Assembly (NCBI RefSeq): GCF_012952295.1
Contig: NZ_JABBCH010000015.1
Location: 1 to 64,000, forward strand
Direction of reading: 5' to 3'
Origin: Crystallibacter degradans
GTDB taxonomy: Bacteria > Actinomycetota > Actinomycetes > Actinomycetales > Micrococcaceae
Length of the DNA: 64,000 bases
The notes beneath the pieces are model-generated. The model saw only the letters and a program-made list of their open reading frames with translations, made no database searches and was not told the origin of the DNA. Below, piece after piece: positions 7,356-16,358 of the stretch; position 1 is the stretch's first letter, and each line of letters opens with the position of its first letter. The translations under genes and the position numbers were made by a program.

Positions 7356-8408
7356 CTACTGTGTGACCTTGATCCAACGGTCCAATGCCGCAGCGGCTGC
7401 TCCGCTGTCAATGGCTTCTACTGCTTGCGCGAGGCCCGCCACCAGCCTTTCCTGAAGGGTTCCTTCGGCAGACTCGTCCAATGCGACCAAGGCAGCAGCA
7501 GCGTTAAGAACGACGGCGTCACGCACCGGACCGTGATCTCCTGCCAGTGTGCGCCGGACTACTTCCGCGTTGGCAGCCGCATCCCCTCCGCGCAGGTCAT
7601 CGAGCGTGGCACGCGCGATACCCAGATCGAGCGGGTCGAGTTCCGTTTCAGATACCTTGCCGTCCCGGACCTCCCAGACCGTCGATGGGCCGGTGGTGGT
7701 TAGCTCATCAAGACCGTCCCCTCCTCTGAAGACCAGCGCCCGCTGGCCGCGGGTAGCAAGGACGCCGGCGATCAAGGGGGCCAGCCGGGCGTCGGCGACG
7801 CCGATGGCGGATGCTGTGGGATGCGCGGGATTGGTCATGGGGCCCATGAAATTAAACGCGGTGGCCACCCCGAGCTCGCTGCGGACGCGACCCGCGTACC
7901 TCATGGAGGGATGGAACACCTGGGCAAAGCAGAAAGTGATGCCGGCCTGGACCGCGGCTTGAGCCACCCTGTCGATGGGTAGATCCAGGCGTACGCCCAG
8001 TGCTTCGATAACGTCCGCCGACCCCGAAGACGAAGATGCAGCACGATTCCCGTGTTTGACGATCTGGGCCCCGGCTCCTGCACATACCAGTGCGGCCATC
8101 GACGAAATGTTGACGGTGTTCTGCCGGTCGCCGCCGGTTCCGACGATGTCGAGCTTCTCGCCCGGTATGTCAATCGGACGGGCATTGCTGACCATTGCAT
8201 CGACCAGGCCGGTCAGTTCGTCGACTGTCTCGCCCTTCGCCCGGAGCGCCACCAGGAACCCTGCCATCTGCGCGTCGGTGGCTTCGCCGGCCATGATCGT
8301 GTTCATCGCCCAGTGAGTTTGCTCTCGGCTGAGGTCCTCGCCGGCGATCAGCGCCGAGATCAGAACGGGCCATTGGAGGGCGGTCTGGGCATCACTAATA
8401 GGGCTCAC
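7356..8408 (-). CDS. trpD: Anthranilate phosphoribosyltransferase
   Basis: TrpD transfers the phosphoribosyl group of PRPP to anthranilate, the second step of tryptophan synthesis, in the cytoplasm. The 350 residues show the family loops [14 protein letters not shown] (PRPP/Mg binding) and [21 protein letters not shown], and a Glu-containing [18 protein letters not shown] segment. Length is normal. The GTG start has no strong ribosome site. The gene stands alone, away from the other trp genes, and is divergent from ctaE, an arrangement common in Micrococcaceae. No Trp-codon leader peptide was found upstream. Confidence 0.95.
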   Translation of the reverse strand: MSPISDAQTALQWPVLISALIAGEDLSREQTHWAMNTIMAGEATDAQMAGFLVALRAKGETVDELTGLVDAMVSNARPIDIPGEKLDIVGTGGDRQNTVNISSMAALVCAGAGAQIVKHGNRAASSSSGSADVIEALGVRLDLPIDRVAQAAVQAGITFCFAQVFHPSMRYAGRVRSELGVATAFNFMGPMTNPAHPTASAIGVADARLAPLIAGVLATRGQRALVFRGGDGLDELTTTGPSTVWEVRDGKVSETELDPLDLGIARATLDDLRGGDAAANAEVVRRTLAGDHGPVRDAVVLNAAAALVALDESAEGTLQERLVAGLAQAVEAIDSGAAAAALDRWIKVTQ

Positions 8409-8420
8409 ACACCTAGGTTA

Positions 8421-8435
8421 TCTACGAATTGTAGA
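8421..8435. promoter_or_regulatory. Inverted repeat in the trpD-ctaE divergent region
   Basis: TCTAC-GAATT-GTAGA forms a perfect 5-bp-arm repeat 13 bp upstream of the trpD start, in the region that must hold its promoter. It could be an operator. The arms are short, so chance occurrence is possible. Confidence 0.25.
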
Positions 8436-8519
8436 AACTGCCTGAATATTAACTTTGCCGACAATCCGCGGAATACCGGGGGTTGGGAACGTTCGGCGCC
8501 CGCCACGCGTTCCGATGCA

Positions 8520-8557
8520 TTGGTGAACTGGACGGATTTATAGACATAATGACTATG
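8520..8557 (+). promoter_or_regulatory. Candidate ctaE promoter giving a leaderless mRNA
   Basis: CATAAT at 8545-8550 is followed by 6 nt and then the ctaE GTG at 8557, so transcription would start at or next to the start codon. A weak -35 (TTGGTG, 8520-8525) lies 19 bp away. There is no ribosome site in front of ctaE. Leaderless mRNAs are common in Actinobacteria, so this reading is plausible but unproven. Confidence 0.4.
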
Positions 8558-9195
8558 TGACAACTGCAACCCACGCCCCCAGTACCCCGGCGCATCCTAC
8601 GCTGAACCGTCCAAACCTCGTTTCCGTCGGAACCGTTGTATGGCTTTCCAGCGAGCTGATGTTCTTCGCCGGCCTTTTCGCTATGTACTTCACCCTGCGA
8701 GCCACCTCACCGGAGATGTGGGCCACCGAAACGGAAAAACTCGACGTTCCGTTCGCGCTGGCCAACACCATCATCCTGGTGGCCAGCTCCTTCACCTGCC
8801 AGTTTGGCGTATTCGCGGCCGAGCGCCTTCAGGCCCGCCGAACCGGCAGCCCCTTCAATGTCGCCAGGTGGGGAATGGTCGAGTGGTTCCTGCTCACCTT
8901 CATCATGGGCGCCATCTTTGTGTCTGTGCAGGCTTACGAGTACGCCCATCTTGTTTCCGAAGGAGTATCGCTTTCCTCCAACGCCTACGGCTCGGCGTTC
9001 TACATCACCACAGGCTTCCATGGTCTTCACGTCGCTGGCGGTCTGATCGCGTTCCTGCTGATCATTGGCCGCGCCTATGTCGCGAAGAAGTTCGGTCACT
9101 TTGAAGCGACCTCAGCGATCGTCACCTCCTACTACTGGCACTTCGTCGATGTGGTTTGGATCGCACTGTTCATCATCATTTACTTCCTGAAGTAA
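8557..9195 (+). CDS. ctaE: Cytochrome c oxidase subunit III
   Basis: CtaE is a structural membrane subunit of the aa3 oxidase in the respiratory bcc-aa3 supercomplex. The 212 residues carry five hydrophobic helices and family motifs: [17 protein letters not shown] near residue 29, ATETEKLDV, the [15 protein letters not shown] segment at about 148, and the C-terminal [19 protein letters not shown]. The GTG start lacks a ribosome site and may be leaderless. It heads the operon ctaE-qcrC-qcrA-qcrB, with qcrC beginning 86 bp downstream. Confidence 0.95.
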   Translation: MTTATHAPSTPAHPTLNRPNLVSVGTVVWLSSELMFFAGLFAMYFTLRATSPEMWATETEKLDVPFALANTIILVASSFTCQFGVFAAERLQARRTGSPFNVARWGMVEWFLLTFIMGAIFVSVQAYEYAHLVSEGVSLSSNAYGSAFYITTGFHGLHVAGGLIAFLLIIGRAYVAKKFGHFEATSAIVTSYYWHFVDVVWIALFIIIYFLK

Positions 9196-9281
9196 GCCTT
9201 ACTTGACTGTTCTTCTACGAAGGACAGAATTTCAAGAAGCTGCATTCGACGCACACGCACCACAGAGTTAGGAACCACGAA

Positions 9282-10094
9282 GTGAAGGCACTTTCGCAAA
9301 AGCGGCGACATCCGCTGGCGGCCATTGCCCTGTTGCTTATGGGTCTGCTGGTCACCGGCGGTCTTTACGCCGTAGCCGGTACGGTCAACGAGGCCCAGGC
9401 GACAACCACCACATACTCGGCACAGGACATCGAAGAGGGCGAAAAGCTCTTCGTTGCCAACTGCGCCACTTGTCACGGGTTGGGTGCAGTTGGCGCTCCG
9501 GAAGGTGCCCACGGAAATCAGGCAGGTCCTTCTCTGATCGGTGTCGGCGCAGCGGCGGTCGACTTCCAGGTCGGTACAGGTCGTATGCCGATGCAGATGA
9601 CCGGCCCACAGGCGCAGCAGAAGCCCAAGCAGTTCAATGAAGAGCAGACCATGCAGTTGGCAGCCTACGTTGCTTCGCTGGGCGCCGGTCCGGCCATTCC
9701 CGAAGAACAGTACCTCGACGCCAGTGAAGGTGATCCCGCTGCCGGCGGTGAGCTGTTCCGAGTCAACTGCGCTATGTGCCACAACGCTGCAGCAGCTGGC
9801 GGTGCCCTCACCCGCGGTAAGTACGCACCGGCACTCGCTGGCGTGAGCGAGAAGCACATCTACGAAGCCATGGTGACCGGCCCGCAGAACATGCCTGTCT
9901 TCAGCGATGCCAACATCTCCCCCGAAGGCAAGCAAGACATCATCGCCTTCCTGAAGACCATTGAAGAACAGGGATCACCCGGTGGTAATTCCCTTGGGTC
10001 CCTCGGCCCCGTTTCCGAAGGTCTCCTGATCTGGACAGCAGGCCTTGGAGTCATCATCGCCTTCACGATCTGGCTGACCCAGCGGTCATCCTGA
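9282..10094 (+). CDS. qcrC: Cytochrome bc1 complex di-haem cytochrome c subunit
   Basis: The 270-residue protein has an N-terminal membrane helix/signal (about 13-32), two class I cytochrome c domains with haem-binding CATCH (61-65) and CAMCH (163-167), and a C-terminal anchoring helix (about 246-264). The two-haem design is typical of Actinobacteria, where QcrC passes electrons directly from the bcc complex to the CuA of subunit II without a soluble cytochrome c. GTG start. It lies between ctaE and qcrA in the respiratory operon. Confidence 0.95.
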   Translation: MKALSQKRRHPLAAIALLLMGLLVTGGLYAVAGTVNEAQATTTTYSAQDIEEGEKLFVANCATCHGLGAVGAPEGAHGNQAGPSLIGVGAAAVDFQVGTGRMPMQMTGPQAQQKPKQFNEEQTMQLAAYVASLGAGPAIPEEQYLDASEGDPAAGGELFRVNCAMCHNAAAAGGALTRGKYAPALAGVSEKHIYEAMVTGPQNMPVFSDANISPEGKQDIIAFLKTIEEQGSPGGNSLGSLGPVSEGLLIWTAGLGVIIAFTIWLTQRSS

Positions 10095-10191
10095 TCTCCT
10101 CCCGGCGGCCGTAGGGCCGCCGGGAAATTTACTGACAACACACGCACTGAAAAATCTTTAGAGACATATCAAGAGAAGGATGAGAGGGATC

Positions 10192-11220
10192 ATGGGCGAC
10201 CATAGTCACGGCAGTCCGAAATCCTCGGGCACCGTTGCTACGGCTGGTCAGAGCGAAGTGGAGAAGTTCCAGGATCCTGGACTTCCGCCACACCGCCCGC
10301 GCCTTGCCGACAAGGATCCCCGGGCCGAAAAGCGTGCCGAGAAACAGGTTGCGATTCTGTTCGTAATCTCCATCATCGGTACCCTGCTTTTCTTCGTGGG
10401 ATACTTTGCCATCCGTTTGGATGAGACCATTGCAACGCTGCGTCTGCAGAACTTTTTGCTCGGTATGGGCACTGCCTTTGCCATGCTCGGAATTGGCGTA
10501 GGTATTGTCCACTGGGCAAAGACCCTGATGCCCGATCATGAGATCGCAGAAGAGCGTCACGCGGTCCGCACCGAAGAAGACCGTGTGATTGCGGAAACGA
10601 TGGTCACGGAGATCATCGAGGAAACGGGCATCAAGCGCCGCCCGCTGATCCGCAACACGCTCCTCGGCGCCATGATTCTGGCGCCGCTGCCTGCCATTGG
10701 GATCCTGCGTGACCTCTCCGAGGATCTGAATCCCGACGTACTCAGGCACACGATGTGGGACGCGGGAGTCCGTCTGACCCGCGACCCGAGCGGTACACCG
10801 ATCAAGGCCTCCGACGTCACGATCGGATCGGCTTTCCACGTGATTCCGGAGGGCCTGAACGAAGCTGAGCACAAGCTGGAAGAAAAGGCTAAGGCCGTCG
10901 TCCTGCTTATGCGTCTCAATCCGGAGGACCTACATGTATCCCCCGGCCGCGAAGATTGGAACTACAACGGCATCGTTGCGTACTCCAAGATTTGCACCCA
11001 CGTGGGATGCCCGGTCGCTCTTTACGAGCAGCAGACGCATCACCTGCTCTGCCCCTGCCACCAGTCGACGTTCGACCTGACCCAGGAATGCAAAGTCATT
11101 TTCGGTCCGGCGACACATGCCTTGCCGCAGCTGCCTATCAGCGTTGATGACGAGGGCTACCTGGTTGCAACCAGCGACTTCCACGAACCTGTCGGACCGA
11201 GCTTCTGGGAGCGTGGATAG
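10192..11220 (+). CDS. qcrA: Cytochrome bc1 complex Rieske iron-sulfur subunit
   Basis: QcrA carries the 2Fe-2S cluster that takes the first electron from menaquinol. The 342 residues have three membrane helices (about 55-77, 86-110 and 155-172), the extra two being typical of Actinobacteria. The Rieske domain holds CTHVGC (first box) and CPCHQSTFD (second box). I chose the ATG at 10192 (MGDHSHGS) because this matches family starts. An in-frame ATG at 10180 overlaps the purine-rich ribosome-site region. The stop is 2 nt before the qcrB ATG. Confidence 0.95.
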   Translation: MGDHSHGSPKSSGTVATAGQSEVEKFQDPGLPPHRPRLADKDPRAEKRAEKQVAILFVISIIGTLLFFVGYFAIRLDETIATLRLQNFLLGMGTAFAMLGIGVGIVHWAKTLMPDHEIAEERHAVRTEEDRVIAETMVTEIIEETGIKRRPLIRNTLLGAMILAPLPAIGILRDLSEDLNPDVLRHTMWDAGVRLTRDPSGTPIKASDVTIGSAFHVIPEGLNEAEHKLEEKAKAVVLLMRLNPEDLHVSPGREDWNYNGIVAYSKICTHVGCPVALYEQQTHHLLCPCHQSTFDLTQECKVIFGPATHALPQLPISVDDEGYLVATSDFHEPVGPSFWERG

Positions 11221-11222
11221 CC

Positions 11223-12899
11223 ATGAGTGCTTCGACATCATCTGATACCTATCAGCCGAAAACCAATCTCGGACGGGTCACAAACTTCGTCGATACGCGA
11301 GTTGGCGGATCGTCCATCGTCAAGGAATTCGGCCGCAAGATCTTCCCGGACCACTGGTCGTTCATGTTCGGTGAAGTTGCGCTGTATACCTTCGTCATTC
11401 TGTTGCTGTCGGGAACGTTCCTGACGTTGTTCTTCGATCCCTCGATGGCACATACGCAATATGACGGATCCTACGTCCCGCTCAAGGGTGTAGAAATGTC
11501 CGTCGCATATGCATCGACCCTGGATATCTCCTTCGATATCCGCGGTGGACTCTTTATGCGCCAGCTGCATCACTGGTCTGCGCTGCTCTTCGTAGCGTCA
11601 GTATCGGTTCACATGCTTCGTGTGTTCTTCACCGGTGCCTTCCGTCGTCCGCGTGAGCTGAACTGGCTCGTCGGCTGTGTCCTCCTAATCCTGGCTTTGG
11701 CTGCTGGCTTCACCGGTTACTCGCTGCCGGACGACCTTCTCTCCGGCAATGGTCTGCGGATCATCGATGGAGTTATCAAGGCGATTCCGCTCATCGGTAC
11801 TTACCTATCCATGTTGATCTTCGGGGGCGAGTTCCCGGGCACGGCAATTGTGGGCCGCCTCTATGTGATGCACATACTCGTAGTGCCCGCGCTGATCCTT
11901 CTGATGATCGCCATTCACCTGTTTATGGTTGTTATCCACAAGCACACGCAGTACCCCGGCCCGGGCCGCACGGAAACCAACGTCGTCGGCTTCCCTGTTG
12001 GACCGGTCTACGCTGCCAAGGCCGGCGGTTTCTTCTTCATCGTCTTCGGTGTGGTCGCAGTCATCGCAGGGAACTTCCAGATCCTCCCGATCTGGGATTA
12101 CGGGCCCTATGACCCCTCCCCCGTTTCTGCCGGTACCCAGCCTGACTGGTACATCGGATTCGTTGACGGTGCGCTTCGTCTCATGCCAGGTGTCCTCTGG
12201 GGCTTCCCGTTTGAATACGTGATCTTCGGCGGCTTCACCCTGTCGCTGAACGTATTGCTCCCGGCCCTCGTTCCTGCAGGCATACTCTTCGGCCTCATGT
12301 TTGCCTGGCCGTGGATCGAACGCTGGGTAACCAAGGACACCCGCGAACACCACATCCTGGACCGTCCGCGCAACGCTCCCTTCCGTACAGCAACCGGTGT
12401 GGCTGGCGTGATCTGGTACTGCGTCATGTGGGCAGCAGCAAGCTCCGACCTCATTGCTACACACTTCCTCGTGTCGCTGAACGATGTCACCTACTGGCTC
12501 CGCGCGCTGTTCTTCATCGGGCCGATCATCGGGTTCATTGTGACCCGGAGAATCTGCCTCGCCCTGCAGCGCAAGGATCGGGAGATCGTTCTCCACGGCC
12601 GCGAGACCGGACGTATCGTCCGCCTCCCGCACGGTGAATTCATCGAGGTTCATGCGCCGCTGAATGACTACAAGCTGCACCGCTTGGTCAGCTTCGAATC
12701 CCCAGAGGTCCAGCCGGCAGAGCCGGACGCCAATGGAAAGATCTCCGGCACGGAGAAGCTTCGTGGACGCCTGTCCCGATTCTTCTTCGAGGATCGCGTT
12801 GCTCCGGTTACACCCGCCGAACTCGCAGCCGCCCATAGCCATGGCGGCCACGACGAAGTCGAAACCGCAGAGAGCAAGGCTGAAATCTCCAGCCGCTGA
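11223..12899 (+). CDS. qcrB: Cytochrome bc1 complex cytochrome b subunit
   Basis: QcrB is the menaquinol-oxidising membrane subunit with two b haems. The 558 residues contain the expected helices, haem-ligand segments LHHWSALLFVASVSVHMLRVF and VMHILVVPALILLMIAIHLFMV, and the quinol-site PDWYIGF (a PEWY variant seen in Actinobacteria as PDWY). A hydrophilic C-terminal extension beyond about residue 440 ends in a His/Glu-rich tail. It is the last gene of the operon and is followed by a very strong terminator hairpin. Confidence 0.95.
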   Translation: MSASTSSDTYQPKTNLGRVTNFVDTRVGGSSIVKEFGRKIFPDHWSFMFGEVALYTFVILLLSGTFLTLFFDPSMAHTQYDGSYVPLKGVEMSVAYASTLDISFDIRGGLFMRQLHHWSALLFVASVSVHMLRVFFTGAFRRPRELNWLVGCVLLILALAAGFTGYSLPDDLLSGNGLRIIDGVIKAIPLIGTYLSMLIFGGEFPGTAIVGRLYVMHILVVPALILLMIAIHLFMVVIHKHTQYPGPGRTETNVVGFPVGPVYAAKAGGFFFIVFGVVAVIAGNFQILPIWDYGPYDPSPVSAGTQPDWYIGFVDGALRLMPGVLWGFPFEYVIFGGFTLSLNVLLPALVPAGILFGLMFAWPWIERWVTKDTREHHILDRPRNAPFRTATGVAGVIWYCVMWAAASSDLIATHFLVSLNDVTYWLRALFFIGPIIGFIVTRRICLALQRKDREIVLHGRETGRIVRLPHGEFIEVHAPLNDYKLHRLVSFESPEVQPAEPDANGKISGTEKLRGRLSRFFFEDRVAPVTPAELAAAHSHGGHDEVETAESKAEISSR

Positions 12900-12911
12900 T
12901 CTGCAACATTA

Positions 12912-12952
12912 CGGAGGGCGGCTCCGGACCACTGGTCCGGAGCCGCCCTCCG
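12912..12952. terminator. Perfect 41-nt palindromic terminator after qcrB
   Basis: A perfect inverted repeat with 20-nt arms around a single central C (12932), GC-rich throughout, followed by TTTT at 12953-12956. It lies 12 bp after the qcrB stop and faces the convergent GntR gene, so it probably ends the ctaE-qcrCAB transcript. Confidence 0.9.
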
Positions 12953-13205
12953 TTTTAATGCACGCGTATGTGGCTAAACAATCGCGAATAATGGGCAGCG
13001 TGGATCCAGAGCGCCCCCGGAATTCCGGTCACCTGCGCGGTCGCAGCCCCTGGCCCAAAAATTCGAGCCATTGGGGGAAAGGATGATTAGACCGTCCGGG
13101 GCCATCAACGGATGCCGCCTTATCTCCGGTTTGTGTCGGGCTGCCTCCTCCCAACGTGCATGGCTAGCATGCCCTCGGAAGCCGTCCCCGCAGCCTAGCA
13201 GGACC
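12953..13205. other. Intergenic stretch with no recognised gene
   Basis: About 250 bp between the qcrB terminator and the end of the GntR gene. I see no convincing reading frame with a ribosome site, no tRNA and no second hairpin with a T run. Base composition is like the neighbouring sequence. Confidence 0.5.
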
Positions 13206-13994
13206 TTAGAACCGCTTGACGTTGTAGGAACGCGGTGACCGCCCGCCAGGCCGCTGGAGAGGCACCCACAGCTTGTAGCGGTCGGCGCGGTAATAGGAAA
13301 TCGAAAAGTCCGCCATCGTTCTCGACACGTAGGCATGGCGTTGAATCTTGAGCAACGGGGCGCCAATGTCGACATTCAGCAGTCTAGCTATCGACGGTTG
13401 CGCTGCTGTCGCCTCGATGGTGTCTTCGCCCCATTCCATCACCAACCCATAGCGCTCACTGAGGACGTTATAGAGGGAGGTGGGAGGCGGATCATCCAGA
13501 ATGCCAGGAACCCGGCTGGCAGGAATGAAGTTCTCGTCCACACTCATTGGATCGCCATCGGCCAGCATGAGCCGGCGGAAGCGGACTACAGGCTGCCCCT
13601 CTTCGATCTGAAGCTCCCGTGCAACCAGCGGTGCGGCACCGATCTGCTCAAAACTCAAGACCCGGGCGTCCGGGACCATGCCACGCCGCTGCATCTCTTC
13701 ACTGTAGGAAGTCAGCTTCACCTGCAGATCCAATTTGGGCTGGCTCACGAAAGTCCCAAGTCCCACGATGCGTTCCAGCACCTGTTCCGCAACCAGCGAA
13801 TCAATGGCCTGCCGCACCGTCATACGTGCCACACCAAAACGTTCGGTGAGTTCCCTTTCGGAAGGAAACGGTCCCCCGGGCTCGCAATTCTCTTTCGCAT
13901 GGCGCCGGAGTATCTCACGCAATTGAACGTGCTTGGAGGTTCTGGACGTGTCGTCGATTTCGCCGGGAATCGCCGCTGCTGCTTTTGATACCAA
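13206..13994 (-). CDS. GntR-family (HutC/DasR-type) transcriptional regulator
   Basis: A 262-residue regulator with an N-terminal winged helix-turn-helix (about 20-90; FPSERELTERFGVARMTVRQAIDSL) and a C-terminal UTRA effector domain (about 95-245). In this subfamily, which includes DasR of Streptomyces, amino-sugar phosphates are usual effectors; the effector here is inferred only from similarity and the operator. The TTG start has AGGGGAG 5 nt upstream. A dre-like palindrome lies about 46 bp upstream of the start, suggesting autoregulation. It is inserted between the two convergent halves of the respiratory locus. Confidence 0.85.
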   Translation of the reverse strand: MVSKAAAAIPGEIDDTSRTSKHVQLREILRRHAKENCEPGGPFPSERELTERFGVARMTVRQAIDSLVAEQVLERIVGLGTFVSQPKLDLQVKLTSYSEEMQRRGMVPDARVLSFEQIGAAPLVARELQIEEGQPVVRFRRLMLADGDPMSVDENFIPASRVPGILDDPPPTSLYNVLSERYGLVMEWGEDTIEATAAQPSIARLLNVDIGAPLLKIQRHAYVSRTMADFSISYYRADRYKLWVPLQRPGGRSPRSYNVKRF

Positions 13995-14036
13995 GACACT
14001 CCCCTGCTCCGAGCCGATGCAACGACACTATTCTAG

Positions 14037-14053
14037 CCCGGTCTAGACCACCG
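14037..14053. promoter_or_regulatory. dre-like operator upstream of the GntR gene
   Basis: The 10-bp palindrome GGTCTAGACC at 14040-14049, followed by ACC, matches the core of the DasR-responsive element (a TGGTCTAGACCA-type palindrome). It sits about 46 bp upstream of the TTG start of a HutC/DasR-type regulator, as expected for autoregulation. Confidence 0.6.
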
Positions 14054-14159
14054 GGTTTCATATTTGTTGCGGCAGCATGCCCGGCTGGAACCACATAGTT
14101 GCGCGTTCGCGCCGAGCGGGGCGTGCGCGCCTCCAGCCTCTGTATTGTGCGGTTAAAAC

Positions 14160-14196
14160 CCAAAGGGCCCGGAGCATGATGCTCCGGGCCCTTTGG
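14160..14196. terminator. Palindromic terminator after ctaF
   Basis: A perfect inverted repeat with 18-nt arms around a central G at 14178. Read on the minus strand it lies 12 bp past the ctaF stop and is followed by GTTTTAA, so it should end the ctaC-ctaD-ctaF transcript. Confidence 0.85.
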
Positions 14197-14207
14197 TCAG
14201 TAGTCAC

Positions 14208-14609
14208 TTAGTGTGCGTGATCTCCGCGGCTGTATTCATAAACCCAACCGATGAGTGCGACGATCAGCAAGCCGACGCCGATGTAAGTGATCCAGAAGCC
14301 CACGGCCAGGCCGAGGAAGCCGGTTGCAGCCGCAAGGCTCAACACCAGCGGCCACCAGCTCCAGGGGCTGAAGTGCCCCTGCTCGCCGGAACCCTCGTGG
14401 ATTTCTGCATCCACACGGTCCTCAGGACGGGCACCAACACGACGGCCGGTGAACCACAGGTACCCGCCGATCATCGCTGAAAGACCCGCCGTCAGAAGCA
14501 GCGCCAGATAGCCGACAGGTTCCTGCCAATCGACCATGAATCCGTAGACTACGGCGACGATCGCGAAGAACGGGAACAGTCCGATAAAGAGCCATGATTC
14601 AACCTTCAT
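14208..14609 (-). CDS. ctaF: Cytochrome c oxidase subunit IV (actinobacterial type)
   Basis: A 133-residue membrane protein of the actinobacterial cytochrome c oxidase subunit 4 family, a structural part of the aa3 oxidase. Helices are visible at about 5-24, 33-54, 85-104 and 107-125, and the FSPWSWWPLVLSLAAA segment is typical. It starts 3 bp after the ctaD stop, so the two are cotranscribed and probably coupled. It has the expected family length and position. Confidence 0.93.
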   Translation of the reverse strand: MKVESWLFIGLFPFFAIVAVVYGFMVDWQEPVGYLALLLTAGLSAMIGGYLWFTGRRVGARPEDRVDAEIHEGSGEQGHFSPWSWWPLVLSLAAATGFLGLAVGFWITYIGVGLLIVALIGWVYEYSRGDHAH

Positions 14610-14612
14610 GGG

Positions 14613-16340
14613 CTATGCATCCTCTCGGTCGGCAGGTCCGAAGACCTGGGCGGCCGGAGCGGGCTGCTTCGGCGTGTGTTTGGGAGCGAGCTCCGGATGG
14701 TGCAGATCCAGGGCGGGCCGCTCGGAACGGATCCGAGGCATGGATGTGAAGTTGTGACGCGGCGGCGGGCAGGACGTCGCCCACTCCAGCGACGCACCGA
14801 AGCCCCAGGGATCGTCGACCTCGACCTTCTTGCCATTACGCCACGTGATGTACACGTTCCAGAAGAACGGAATCAGGGACGCGCCGAGCACGAACGAGGA
14901 GATGGTGGAGAACTGGTTCATCGCGGTGAAGTTGTCTTCGGGCAGGTAGTCCGCGTAGCGACGCGGCATGCCGATAACTCCGAGCCAGTGCTGAATCAGG
15001 AAGGTGCCGTGGAAACCAAGGAACAGGAGCCAGAAGTGGATCTTGCCGAGGCGTTCGTTGAGCATCTTGCCCGTCCACTTCGGCCACCAGAAGTAGAAAC
15101 CGGCAAACATGGCGAAGACCACGGTTCCGAACACGACATAGTGGAAGTGTGCGACGACGAAGTAGGTGTCCGACACATGGAAGTCCAGCGGCGGCGACGC
15201 CAGGATGATACCGGTCAGGCCGCCGAAGAGGAAGGTGACCAGGAAGCCAAGGCTCCAAAGCATGGGAGTCTCGAACGTAATCGAGCCGCGCCACATGGTG
15301 CCGATCCAGTTGAAGAACTTCACGCCGGTAGGCACCGCGATCAGCATGGTCATGAAGGCGAAGAATGGCAGCATGACCGACCCGGTGACGTACATGTGGT
15401 GTGCCCACACGGTAACGGACAAGGCGGCGATGGCGATGGTTGCGAACACCAGGCCCTTGTAACCGAAGATCGGCTTCCGGCTGAACACCGGGAAGATCTC
15501 GGAGACGATGCCGAAGAACGGCAGGGCGATGATGTAGACCTCGGGGTGTCCGAAGAACCAGAACAGGTGCTGCCACAGAATGGCGCCGCCGTTCTCCGGG
15601 TTGAAGATGTGGGCCCCAAACCGGCGGTCCGCTCCCAACGCAAACAGCGCGGCAGCCAGCGGCGGGAAAGCCATCATCACGAGGATGGCGGTGACGAGCG
15701 TGTTCCAGGTGAAGATAGGCATCCGCCACATGGTCATGCCCGGGGCCCGCATACAGATGATGGTGGTAATGAAGTTGACCGAGCCAAGAATGGTACCAAA
15801 ACCGGACAACGCCAGACCGAAGACCCAGAGGTCTCCGCCCACACCGGGCGAGAACGTTGTGCTGGACAGCGGCGCATAGGCAAACCAGCCGAAGGACGCG
15901 GCACCCTGCGGGGTAATGAAACCAGCAACTGCGATGGTGCTGCCGAAGAGGAAGAACCAGAAAGCCAGAGCGTTCAACCGCGGAAAGGCAACATCCGGCG
16001 CACCGATCTGAAGCGGCATGATCACATTGGCAAAGCCGGCGAACAGCGGCGTCGCGAACATCAGCAACATCACAGTGCCGTGCATGGTGAACAGCTGGTT
16101 GTACTGCTCCTTGGTCTGCAGGATCTGCATACCGGGTTCAAACAGCTCGGCCCGAATGACCAGCGCCATCACGCCGCCGAGGCAGAAGAAGATGAAGGAT
16201 GCGATCAGGTACATGTACCCGATGGTCTTGTGGTCCGTCGAAGTGATCCAGTTGACGACGATACGTCCCTTGGAGCGGGGAACGACGCGCGGCGCTACTG
16301 TCGTGCCGGTTTCATCGGCGGTGTACTCGTAAGTAGACAC
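14613..16340 (-). CDS. ctaD: Cytochrome c oxidase subunit I
   Basis: The catalytic subunit of the aa3 oxidase, binding haem a, haem a3 and CuB. The 575 residues contain about 12 helices, the low-spin haem His in [11 protein letters not shown], the CuB/Tyr segment [14 protein letters not shown] with the cross-linked His-Tyr pair, the double His in [10 protein letters not shown], and the [12 protein letters not shown] haem-ligand helix. GTG start with GGGAGAA upstream. The C-terminal tail is hydrophilic and proline-rich. It lies between ctaC and ctaF. Confidence 0.97.
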   Translation of the reverse strand: MSTYEYTADETGTTVAPRVVPRSKGRIVVNWITSTDHKTIGYMYLIASFIFFCLGGVMALVIRAELFEPGMQILQTKEQYNQLFTMHGTVMLLMFATPLFAGFANVIMPLQIGAPDVAFPRLNALAFWFFLFGSTIAVAGFITPQGAASFGWFAYAPLSSTTFSPGVGGDLWVFGLALSGFGTILGSVNFITTIICMRAPGMTMWRMPIFTWNTLVTAILVMMAFPPLAAALFALGADRRFGAHIFNPENGGAILWQHLFWFFGHPEVYIIALPFFGIVSEIFPVFSRKPIFGYKGLVFATIAIAALSVTVWAHHMYVTGSVMLPFFAFMTMLIAVPTGVKFFNWIGTMWRGSITFETPMLWSLGFLVTFLFGGLTGIILASPPLDFHVSDTYFVVAHFHYVVFGTVVFAMFAGFYFWWPKWTGKMLNERLGKIHFWLLFLGFHGTFLIQHWLGVIGMPRRYADYLPEDNFTAMNQFSTISSFVLGASLIPFFWNVYITWRNGKKVEVDDPWGFGASLEWATSCPPPRHNFTSMPRIRSERPALDLHHPELAPKHTPKQPAPAAQVFGPADREDA

Positions 16341-16358
16341 TAGTTCTCCCTGCCTTCC

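Noticed and set aside
14676-16343. Plus-strand open frame of 555 codons
   Set aside because: It is the mirror of ctaD and arises from GC-rich codon use. The translation is His/Arg/Glu-rich and featureless.
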